A DNA stretch of 64,000 bases from Larix kaempferi. Lineage: Eukaryota; Streptophyta; Pinopsida; Pinales; Pinaceae. Of this stretch, positions 55,235 to 64,000 are shown in pieces (within the stretch, counting starts at the first letter, position 1; each line of letters begins with the position of its first letter). The notes below the pieces were generated by a model, which saw only the letters and a list, made by a program, of their open reading frames with translations, had not been told where the DNA came from and searched no databases. A program made the position numbers and the translations under genes. Where the stretch lies: positions 27,399,001 through 27,463,000 of the forward strand of contig BSBM01000047.1 of the NCBI GenBank assembly GCA_027924585.1, in the 5' to 3' direction.

Positions 55235-57759
55235 GTATTTGTTATCACACCATAGTAGCAGGGCTACTATTGTTGTACAGCAGATATCTGCACATTCCAG
55301 AGCTTCCTTTATTCCAGAGCATGGCTATATATTTTGGATCACTCATGATCAGAGCAGTACATTATTCAGATTTGTATATGACCTTGTGTCAAGGCTGAGC
55401 CTTGAGAGTTCAGATTTGATGACCGATGTGACCACTTATCCCATTACAGTTTCAGTTCAGTGCCTAGAGATGTATTGCAGCAGTGTTTCAGATGATACAT
55501 GATGATTATTATTATGATGATGTTGTATGATCTATGAATATGTTCTCACTGACTGTGGATTATTAGCTTGTTGATTTAGTCATGATCATAGCATGTGCTT
55601 GGTATATTATTCCTGATGTGGCAAATTATTTAAAATGAACTGTAAATCATAAAATGGACAATTGCTTGCACATTTAGGTCATTTAACAAAACTTGCTGGT
55701 TTTTCACCTTACATAGACATGGTCTTTCCCGACACCAGTTGTCTGCTAGTGTAGGCTCCATATTCACTTGTCTCCATTCATACATGACCTTCCTGTTTGA
55801 CTTTAAACCCTGACTTGTCTCATTTGACTTTCTGATACTGAGGACTTCCCCATTTTTCTACCTCTGTGTTTGGACCGCATCCCTGTTTAGTCAGTGTCTC
55901 GGCTCTGAGTTGGTGACAGAACTTGCCTTTGGTGAGTTGGATTGTAGGCCTAAATCATTCTGGTCGGTTGTCCCGATGTTTGGCATTGGCTCGAACTCCC
56001 CCTAGTCACTTGAGATGTTGTTGGCTAAAACTGAAAGCTCATGTTCTACCTATGGAAACTTAAAAAAATTCGCCCATGGAAACAAAAAAGGGCAAGAGCA
56101 ATGAAAAGCTAAAAATACTCCTCGAAGAGTATAAGAAAGGTCCAAAAAGCAATGGTTCTTAAAAGTTATATCTAAACAATTGATGACCTTATAAATATGT
56201 GAAAAACATGCCCTGGATGCAAGCTGCAACTAGTTGTGCTTCTCAGCACATCTGAAATCCGAAGGGTTATGTAGGCCAAAAAGGCCATGGAATAAAATGG
56301 AATGATCCTAATGAACCTGGATCAACTCGATGTAGACATGATGCCTAAGTTGAATAAACACTCTCTAAACAACTTATCCATTTGTGAGGCACAGCCATCC
56401 CCCGTGTTCTTTTGTCCAGCACAGAGTTTGTAGCTTCCCCTTTCTCCCAGTTCAAAGTATTTTTGAGTTAAGTTAGACAAGTCAAACCCTTGGCCCAACC
56501 TTGCTCCTAGCCTTCATCCTTCACTAGCAGTTTGACCATGTCCAATGGGTAAGTTTGTCATTTGAACTATTGTGCAAGTAATTTTATATAACAACGGAAT
56601 ATGTTAACTTGATTAATGCCACTGAATGGAATTTATACTTTGAGCTTAGCTATGTGAATGATTAGAGAAGCATTGTCTTAGTCTACTCATGTGATTTATC
56701 CTTGATTATATATTCTTGGGATCCGTGATGATGTGGACCATGTATGGATGATTATTGATGATGATTTATGGCCCCACATGTTTGATGATGATATCATATG
56801 ATGGACATATGATACAGATGATGTTTGATCCAGTTCAGCAGATTTATTACTACTTCAGATCAGCATATTATACATTGTCCATATATGGTGGACCCTACAG
56901 CAGGCCCATTAGGGCAACCTAGGGTGTATGAGTACTCATTCCTAGTGGATTTGGGTCTTCTGGATCCATTGAGACACTTATCTTTCAGTTCCGGGCACTT
57001 CTGACAGTGATTGATGCAGTTTTACACTTGTTAACCAGATTGGGGGCTGATTTCCCAGCCTGAGCAGCAGGGGCCCCGAGAGGCCAGTTCACCTAGGGCG
57101 CTGATGATGGAGGGGGTGGTCCAGCCACTTGTTATTACCATTTATTCCCCCTCCCGGAGAGCCTGGTGGGCTCAGATGGACAGCGCTAGCACCCTAGGAG
57201 GCAGTTTTGGCACTTTCACAGTTCCCGAGGCAGTTAAAAAATGGGATAAAGTGGTCACTGAGGAAATCGATTTGGGCAATTGAGGCAAGGTTTTGGCATT
57301 TGGTCTTCACAGAGGTCTTCCAGGGTGGCATCACTATCTTCCAGTCAGTTTTCACCATGTGGGTATGCCCGAATTGATCACAGGAGGATATTTACTGCTT
57401 GACTTTCATGGATTCTGAGGACAGTTTTGGTCATTTCTATTATATTGGACATATTTTATTATTTTATTGTGCCTTGGGATGAGCTAGTAAGGATTGATGC
57501 CTCCTAGCCCCACCATGTGCTTATTTTATCATGTCCTAGTCATCATGAGGTGGATCATTGTACTTTTTACCCCTCTAGTGGGATGACGTCACCCTCCATT
57601 GTACCATTTAGTGAGGGCGCTTTTGTTATATTGGGTGATCCAAGTGATATTATGTTATGGTTCATCCTAGCCATTGATTGTATGATGAGATCTTATAATC
57701 TCAACCACACATTTGATGTAGTATTGTAGAGTGGTATAGGGTTTTGGTCTTTATTATCC

Positions 57760-57766
57760 TATATAA
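57760..57766 (+). promoter_or_regulatory. TATA box inside the giant solo LTR
   Basis: TATATAA in CCTATATAAGGAGGAGACC. The spacing from the element start and the absence of coding sequence downstream fit an LTR U3/R boundary. Confidence 0.6.
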
Positions 57767-58269
57767 GGAGGAGACCCCCCATTGTAAAGCTCACCTTTGG
57801 AGCTCTGGAATATTGGAATAGAAGATTTTTTGTGGAGCACATCTCTCTTGCATTGTGGATTCTCTTGCAAATTGAATATACAGTATCTCTCTTCTATGTA
57901 TCATTGTGGATTTTGGTGCTTTTACTAATCTTTTGACAGGAAAGTCGAATTGGAGAGAGAAGGGCGACTTCATGAGGGTTATTGTTGGAGGGATCCACAT
58001 ATTCTCTCTTGGGTTGATCTTGTGACAGGGAGTATCATTATTGTATCTTCGTGACATAGTTGATGCTTTCTATTACATCTTTCTACCATTTTCATAATCA
58101 TCTTGCTTGACTTGTTTCTTTGATCTTGTCTTGTAGGAGGAGGACGATTTGGCTATCTTGGAGAAGGACGTTTTGGTTGGAGCACTTAGATCTCACTCTT
58201 GAATATACACATAGGAGAATGCTATCAACTTGCAAGGTGGCCACAAGCAATTGAGGTAAGATCTACAAG

Positions 58270-59220
58270 GTATGTGCCTCTTTCATCCATTCTATCTTCA
58301 TTGGTCATAAAACCCTAATTAATCAAAACCCCAATTTTGGTATTTCTTAGATCTACTTAGATCTAGCCTTGCAATTGAAAAGATATTAAAAACCCACCTC
58401 TATAGGATCCACCCCTAGTTGGATCTATAGTTTGGTGGTGATTGGCTAAAAATTGACACACTTTTCAATGCAAAAAGCCCTCTTGAACCTAAATCGATTT
58501 TCCTAAGAGAAGCTTGTTGGGTTAGATCTAGCACATGGGTAGGTGAGATCCCACTTGATTTGAAATCTAGACACTTGATAACCTATACCCACATCTTTAC
58601 TTTGGTGAAAACTACCTTGTGGACATCTCTCCATGTTTTAAGGGGTTAAAACCCCCTTTTGATTCTCTTGGCATATTAAAACTCAGATCTACTAAGATCT
58701 AGCCATTGGGTTCACTTGAAATTTTGAACATACATAGATCGGGGTACTAGCTACTTCGATCTACAGTTTGGTGGCCATTGGACTTGATTTGGTCCACCAA
58801 ACCCTCATTTTAGCCCTCCTTGAGCAAATCGCACCCCCTTGGAAATTTGAATTGGTCCACTTTGAGGAGGTGGGTGCTTGAGATTTTTGTGGATTTGGAA
58901 TGCCCATGCCTTGAAACCTAGGTCCATACTGTCTTTTTGTCACGATCCGCTTTGGGAGTTGCATTCCTTGTTTCAAGGGATTGTGGTCCACTTAGGGTAA
59001 TCACATAAAAACCTAGATCTAATAAGATCCAACCATTGGATCTCCTTCAATCCACTTGACTTGGCTTCTAGGTGTCCCGATCTACACTTTGACATATTTC
59101 TTGACCCCATTAGCCCATCCAATAAGGCACTAGTCCTTCTCCAAGCAAGTCGCACTCCTTGGGATTTGTGTGAAACCCTAGATCTAGTACATGGGTACTC
59201 CTATAACCAACTCAAACTCA
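58270..59220. repeat. Degenerate internal repeats in the giant LTR
   Basis: The phrases 'agatcta.ta.gatc.a.ccattg.' and 'ccttgagcaa.tcgcac..ccttgg.a' recur (about 58,690-58,850 and 59,015-59,160), showing a ~330-bp diverged duplication. No coding sequence. Confidence 0.6.
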
Positions 59221-59715
59221 TAGATCTAGCGTACATCTAACCTAAAGTACCAACCTCACACCTAACTTCACCTTGTGGGCCTACCTAGAACCATTTCACA
59301 CTTCCCAAGAACATTGGACCCACTTGTGTAAACACATGGTACTACACCTAGTTATCATACCCCATCATGTGGCCTAAACCATACATAGGTTGAAACACTA
59401 ACAATCTCTTACATCATCCTCAACCATACCTTAACCCTTAGGTCCACTTAGCCTTGCATTGGTTTCCGTAACTCATTACTTATCTACCCTTAGAAACCTT
59501 TGTTTGGATCCAATCAACTGTGATTGGGGTATAGGGTCTCCCCCTTGGTCTAGTTACACCTTGACCTAAAGCGAAGAGTGCCTCGGTTGACGTGACTCCC
59601 ACATTGCATTGGGAACCGTGGCATCTCTTGGGTCACCTCTTTAGTTGCCTGACTCCTCTACCGTCCCGGATGGGATACCTCTAGGGGCAACTACAAGTTG
59701 TGTGATAACAGTATT

Positions 59716-60350
59716 TATGAACATAATTCAACACTCCTAGAAATCTTTGAATAGACTTTGTATCTGCTAACTGATCAGGAAACTCTGAAAGCTTTGTTAG
59801 CACATGTGGTTGCATCTAAACTTGCCCTTGATAAATATGCAAACCAAGAAAGTCTATATTGTCTTTGAATAGACACATTTTCTTTTCAGACAGGACTATC
59901 CCATGATTTTGAATCAACTGAATAAAAACTATAAATGCTGCAGATGGGATTCCAAATCTGGACTGTAAATCAAGATGTCATCTATATATGTTACAATGAA
60001 GTCATACCTGCCAAATATGGTGTCCATTATTCTTTGGAAATATGCAGGAGCATTTTTAAGACCAAATGGAACAACCTTCCATTGATAACTTCCAGCAGGA
60101 CAATTAAATGCAGTTTTATGTCGATCCTATTCAGCAATTTGAATCTGATAATAACCTGATTTCATATCAAACTTACTGAAAATCTTACTGCCTTGGATCT
60201 TTTGCATAATGACTTCAGGATGAGGCAAAGGATAATTAAAATCCAAAGTAATAGCATTCAATGGTTTATAATTGATAACCATTCTAGCTTTGCCTTCTCA
60301 CGATCTCAGCATGATTTCTTACAATCATGGCAGAACCACTGTAATGAGAA
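59716..60350 (-). pseudogene. EPRV reverse transcriptase core
   Basis: The minus strand shows HYSGSAMIVRNHAEI, then after frame changes KFDMKSGYYQIQIAE (motif A with catalytic Asp), VVPFGLKNAPAYFQRIMD and TYIDDILIYSP (catalytic Y-I-D-D at 59,977-59,988), KMCLFKDNIDFLG and RFLGVLNYVHKY at the insertion border. A TAG follows Q-I-A-E, and at least one indel near 60,290 and one near 60,360 disrupt the frame. The enzyme class (RNA-dependent DNA polymerase of RT family RVT_1) is clear; activity is lost. Confidence 0.88.
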
Positions 60351-61301
60351 TCACTCTTTTCTATCAAAGCCTAATCCAAGCAATTCTTGAATCTGTTTCT
60401 TCATTTCCTGTTCATCAGAAGGTGTACAAGGAATCAATTTACCTGTGACTCTGTTATCATGCAAAGTATTGATTTCTTGATTCGGACCTTCTTTGTCCCA
60501 AAAGGCTTGTGGATTCTCTAAACAATTCTTTAACAGCTCTTTATAGAGTTCTAGCTGTTGTTCACTCCATTCAACTTCTTTGATGGCTTTCTGCTTGCTC
60601 CCTTTGTCTATCCATTCTTCGTACCGATGCAAGACTTCTATCCAATCATTTGAATCATTCTCTTTCGTTCTAGTACCAGCGTTCTTTTGGCTTGATTCTC
60701 TTCTAGCTTCTGAATTAGCCAGAGTTAATCTTTTGACTGCAACAGCCTTGTTCTTGATACTGAGAATGAGCTTATCTACATTTATGGTTACTGGTAAGAC
60801 AGAATCAATAAATGGCATTCCCAAAAATAAACTAGCAGAAGGGTCGAAATGTTGAATAACATAAATTTGAATAACACTCCCCCCCACTTTTAAAGAAATG
60901 TTGTCAACATAATGTGTCAACTGCACATTGCCACCAACTGTCTCTGTAACCAGAACATGTCTCAGAGGCTTCCATAACCCTTTAAACAATGATGGTCTAG
61001 CCAAATTGTTGGAACCACCAGAGTCTACAAATGCATCTACATTAATCCATTCTTTACCCACTTTAACTTGAACCGGGATGTAAATCAAATTGTTAGTCTT
61101 AACAATCTTTTTGTGCAGAGATGATTCTGCAACGTCATCATACTGTGGAAGAGGTAAAGGACTTGATGCAGATATATTCTTTTCATAAGGGCATAAAGTT
61201 TTCATACCTTGAACACTTGCCTCTGGTTTAACCTTTTGTTCGACTGAGAACGGACCATGCCATGGATGTATCACTATCTGAACGACTTTCACTTTCTTCA
61301 T
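60351..61301 (-). pseudogene. EPRV aspartic protease region
   Basis: A 316-codon frame. The protease core has WINVDAFVDSGGSNNLARPS, with the D-S-G active site, and later ASLFLGMPFIDSVLPVTINV, the flap and second strand. It would cut the polyprotein. C-terminal to it is a charged linker (EEWIDKGSKQKAIKEVEWSE) leading to the RT. It is out of frame with the coat region; the two overlap by 74 nt (61,228-61,301), and the frame ends at 60,351 through a single-base change before the RT. The active-site residues are intact. Confidence 0.85.
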
Positions 61302-62388
61302 TGCTGAAATGAACTTCTTCTTCTTCTTCTTCTTCGGACCAATGAGCTTCAGACCCCAAATCTATATCTTCATAACAGGTTAAATCCATGCACATGTTCA
61401 TCTTATCACTTATATGTACATCAGCCAAATCTTCTTCAAGATCTTCAAAAACATCAGTTAAAATATATACATCAGAAATATCATCATCAGAATGTACAAC
61501 TGACCGGTCATCTTGAAATTCTTCTAACTCAAAGCAGGCTTTTATTTGATTAGATGAGCTTTTAGGACATTTAGCAGCAAAATGTCCCTGTTCTCTACAT
61601 ATGAAGCAGCAATTGCTTTTCTTGGGAAGCTTTCTTCTTTTCACAAACCTGTACTTTGGGTAAGGTTTCTTTGGATTGGCTACTTTCTTTGGGTGGTATT
61701 TGCCGTATCTCCTGTTCCTTCTTTTCTTGCTTTTGAATTGAGTCCATGGTAGGACTTCTCTGCACACAGCATTACTTGGAGATAATTCTTGGGCCTTTTT
61801 CTGCCAACAGAGATATTTTATCTTCTCTGAACATCTAAATAGCAAATCTACCCAATAAATTTGATCAATAGCCTTTTGTTGATTATCAAGATCTTTCATA
61901 ATAAGATCTCCCAAGTTTCCTGGCAATTTTGATATAATAAGATCTCCCAAGTTTCCTGGCAATTTTGATAAGAAAGTTATCTTTTGCACTGAGTCATTCA
62001 TCAGGTTAGCTTTGAAGACTTTGGTCATAAATTCTTTTCCAAACTGATCTAAATACTTAATATTTTTAAGTTCCATTCTTGTAAGATCAGTAAGATACTG
62101 TTTTCTCTGGTCTTGTGGCTCAGGCACGAATTGGGTTTTTAATAAAGTTTCTAAAGTGGCTAACCCTAATTGAGCAACAGCATGCCTTTCATCTGTCGTA
62201 GCAGACATCCACCAATGGTAGACAATTCCGGCCATTCTCTTTTCTGCCAGAGTTACAATGGATATGTTATCCATTTTCGTTGTGACTTGCATTTGATACA
62301 AGGCACCTATCCATATTCTGATAAATTCTCCTGGATCTGAAGAATCATCCAGATCTAGAATATACCCACTTGTATTTGTACTAAACAA
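61228..62388 (-). pseudogene. EPRV coat / zinc-knuckle region
   Basis: A 386-codon open frame in phase with the 62,530-62,844 frame, separated from it by TAA at 62,530. It has capsid-type sequence (LTRMELKNIKYLDQFGKEFM), a basic region (KKRRNRRYGKYHPKKVANPK), then the CCHC knuckle CCFICREQGHFAAKCP (C-x2-C-x4-H-x4-C, intact). An acidic tail follows (HWSEEEEEEEVHFSNEESES). This order (capsid, basic patch, knuckle, acidic tail) is typical of caulimovirid coat proteins. Residues ISKLPGNLGDLI are duplicated in tandem by a 36-bp repeat. Confidence 0.85.
61898..61969. repeat. 36-bp in-frame tandem duplication in the EPRV coat region
   Basis: Two back-to-back copies of ATAATAAGATCTCCCAAGTT plus 16 more bases (61,898-61,933 and 61,934-61,969), identical by eye. 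Frame is kept. Confidence 0.93.
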
Positions 62389-62529
62389 ATCTTCTTCTAC
62401 TCTTGGGTATTTAGTTGTTTCTTTTAATATATGAGCCTTCTGTTTTGGATAAAGAGATGGAAGAATAAAGGTAGGGAACTTACTTGCAGCTTCATCTAGA
62501 GATATGATAGCTTTCCCTTTGTCCTTTAT

Positions 62530-63436
62530 TTATGGTGCTGATCTTGATTTAACAATCCTTCTCTGTGAGGATTCTGGCACTTCCATAGTCTCTTGAACCT
62601 TTGGTTCTGGTTCTGGATCTGGCTCTGTTTTTTCTTCAGCTTCTGAAATCAAAATACTATTAGATTTTCTTATGTCTTCTTCTGGTTTTCTTGGTTCCCA
62701 TTTCTTGACATTCATATCAAAATCAAAATGAGGAACTCTTCTCCTTCTCCTTTCTCTTTCTTCCTTTCTCTTTCTTCCTTTCTCTTTCTTCCTTTCTTTG
62801 CCTTCGAGCTTCTTTCTCTGCCCTTTCAACTTGCTTTTCATCATGCAGCAGCGTTAGATTTTGCAATATTAAATCTCCTTGGCAACCTAGATCATCTATC
62901 ACATCTTCAACATAAGAACACCAAGTAGTCAGATAATTGCCTACTTGATACAATTGATCTAAGTCATTTGTATTGGAAGAATTATGCTCAACTAACGGAG
63001 CAGAGTCAGCTCTTGTAGGAGGTTGCTTGGATGCAGAAGCAGTAGTACAAAACTTTGTTTTTGGAGGCCACTTCCCCCCTTTTACAAAACGATGGTTATT
63101 ATATGTCCATTCATCAACTGGAACAAACTCTAAACAAGGACGAAACATTTTCTGACTAAAAAACGGTTTGGATTCAGGTATATACAAATCAGCAGGTTTA
63201 CTTTCAGGGATAGATGACTTTGACTGAGCCTTTTCTTTGGCCTTCTCATAATCTTCAATAGAACCTTCAGAGATTCTAGAAGGACCAACGTCTTCTCTTA
63301 CAGGAGGAAGACTATACCTTTTAGGTTTGGCAATGGGTTTATGGGCTTCAAACAATTCAGGGATAATACGGACCTTTCCATTATCTGCGGCTATTCGTTT
63401 TGATTTAGATTTTTTTGGACTATTTTCTATAGCTTG
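62530..63436 (-). pseudogene. EPRV charged linker between movement protein and coat
   Basis: Two overlapping frames. 63,355-62,723 (same phase as the movement protein, separated from it by TAG at 63,437) has Lys/Glu/Pro-rich sequence and a WCSYVEDVIDDLGCQGDLIL helix-like segment. It ends in a KEEREKKKEKGRKRKE tract. 62,844-62,530 picks up the same purine repeat in another phase and continues with ILISEAEEKTEPDPEPEPKV. The phase change occurs within the purine-rich repeat (about 62,741-62,800). Function unknown; in related viruses this region lies between movement protein and capsid. Confidence 0.7.
62741..62805. repeat. Polypurine/polypyrimidine tandem repeat, 14-bp unit
   Basis: CTTTCTCTTTCTTC repeated about three to four times on the plus strand, encoding the (KERKKE...)-type tract on the minus strand. 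It coincides with the phase change between the two linker frames. Confidence 0.85.
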
Positions 63437-64000
63437 CTATTGGAAATACCAATCAGATGGAAGACCTATATCATCATATGTCATCCCTTCAACATCAGCA
63501 TTAGTTAACCCGACTGTTACACAATCTCTTAAGACTAGTTGCTTTAACTTTGGAAGGATAGTATTCGTGAGCTGGAAGGAGGTCTGAATAATGACCGACA
63601 AATATTCACTGTCATCTACCATGGATAAACCTTGGACACCTACCATTAACTTCCAACAATCCTTAATGTGTTTATCTGCTAGACTGATGGAGTAATCAGG
63701 AAAGATGGTGCCATACCGACATCCCTTGGAAAGATTTCCAACTATGGTTCCGATACGGGCATGTTCATAATTAAGATGACGGGTATCAAACAGTTCAATC
63801 ATACAGGGAGGGAGCATTAATTCCATGACGGAATAATGGAGCAAGACCAATTCTACACCCCCCAAAATGTTAATAGGAATACTTCTTATCTTTACAATAC
63901 TGTCTAAATTTCTTCAACTCTTCATCAGAAAAAAGCTGTAAAGCAACTATTTGGGTAGCCGATCCAAAGATTTTAATAGTTACTTCGACTTCTTTTAAAA
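63437..64000 (-). pseudogene. EPRV movement protein (30K-like), partial
   Basis: The frame 63,865-63,437 reads LGGVELVLLHYSVMELMLPP-like sequence (seen from GGVELVLLHYSVMELMLPPC), then IELFDTRHLNYEHARIGTIV, YGTIFPDYSISLADKHIKDC and VQGLSM. The L-x-D-T-R and G-T-x-x-P-x-[YF]-x-x-S-L blocks match the cell-to-cell movement protein of Caulimoviridae. Upstream to the window edge another phase encodes TIKIFGSATQIVALQLFSDE and LKKFRQYCKDKKY, plausibly the same protein N-terminus, with a one-base frame change near 63,865. It is stopped by TAG at 63,437, so it is broken at both ends. Confidence 0.75.

Larger units (their letters stand above)
55240..59710 (+). mobile_element. 4,471-bp TG...CA element, probably a giant solo LTR
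   Basis: Starts TGTTATCACAC and ends GTGTGATAACA (11-bp terminal inverted match), flanked by the 5-bp target duplication GTATT (55,235-55,239 and 59,711-59,715). It splits the EPRV RT frame cleanly. No open frame with a known domain exists inside. A TATA box (CTATATAAGGAGG) lies at 57,760 on the plus strand, about 2.5 kb from the start and followed by a purine- then C-rich leader, as in long Gypsy LTRs. Ogre/Tat elements have LTRs of this size, but the family is not identified. A non-autonomous element without recognisable LTRs is the alternative. Confidence 0.8.
52860..64000 (-). mobile_element. Endogenous pararetrovirus (Caulimoviridae type), truncated by window edge
   Basis: Minus-strand viral sequence in the gene order movement protein, charged linker, coat with zinc knuckle, aspartic protease, reverse transcriptase, RNase H, extra ORF, intergenic region with TATA box. 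Integrase and LTRs are absent, as in pararetroviruses. The single-polyprotein layout with movement protein first resembles Petuvirus and Florendovirus groups. If the host is a gymnosperm, the endogenous gymnosperm clade (Gymnendovirus) is an alternative. The coding sequence carries stops and frameshifts (described at each part) and a 4.5-kb insertion in the RT, so it cannot produce virus. The right end lies outside the window. Confidence 0.88.

Noticed and set aside
57791-58057. 88-codon minus-strand ORF in the giant LTR
   Set aside because: It is antisense to the TATA-containing LTR promoter/leader and has no domain.

Overview
The window is plant nuclear DNA that is almost entirely transposable-element sequence. 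It is AT-rich, its genes are sparse and contain introns, and its LTR retrotransposons, plant-type L1 LINEs and endogenous pararetrovirus (EPRV) are layered and decayed. A large-genome seed plant fits, probably a gymnosperm; that is inference and nothing here fixes the species. Only one stretch looks like a conventional host gene: the 3' exons of a penta-EF-hand calcium-binding protein (CML48/49/50-like) on the minus strand at 48,984-49,930.

Layout. 1-9.98 kb: tandem and dispersed repeats, a decayed minus-strand Copia (gag zinc-knuckle relic and a candidate LTR), a (TC)n(CA)n microsatellite and a Ty3/Gypsy protease relic. 9.98-36.3 kb: two direct copies of a ~3.1-kb noncoding repeat. The first copy is split by a minus-strand L1 LINE (12,576-32,612). 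The LINE is split by a Tnt1-like Copia (Copia-1, 17,350-29,972), which is split by a minus-strand abridged Copia (Copia-2, 21,747-29,241). The left LTR of Copia-2 is split by an 807-bp solo LTR (22,097-22,903). Each insertion has recognisable ends and a target-site duplication, so the order of events can be read directly. 36.3-47.8 kb: a possible LTR start with a TATA box, a decayed coiled-coil coding sequence, a second decayed L1 on the plus strand, and a minus-strand Copia relic cut by a solo LTR related to Copia-1.

48.9-64 kb: the calcium-binding protein exons, a local intronic or upstream triplication, then a minus-strand EPRV of Caulimoviridae type running off the right edge. In reading order it has a movement protein, a charged linker, a coat/zinc-knuckle region, an aspartic protease, reverse transcriptase, RNase H, a separate intact 394-codon ORF, and an intergenic region with a TATA box. 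Its reverse transcriptase is interrupted by a 4,471-bp TG...CA element with a 5-bp target duplication and no coding capacity, best read as a giant solo LTR.

No CRISPR array, rRNA, tRNA, bacterial operon or new defence-type system was seen. The most unusual signals are the five-layer nest, the gene-like (exon/intron-like) organisation of Copia-2, the intact ORF beyond RNase H in the LINE, and the intact downstream ORF and co-oriented promoter region of the EPRV.
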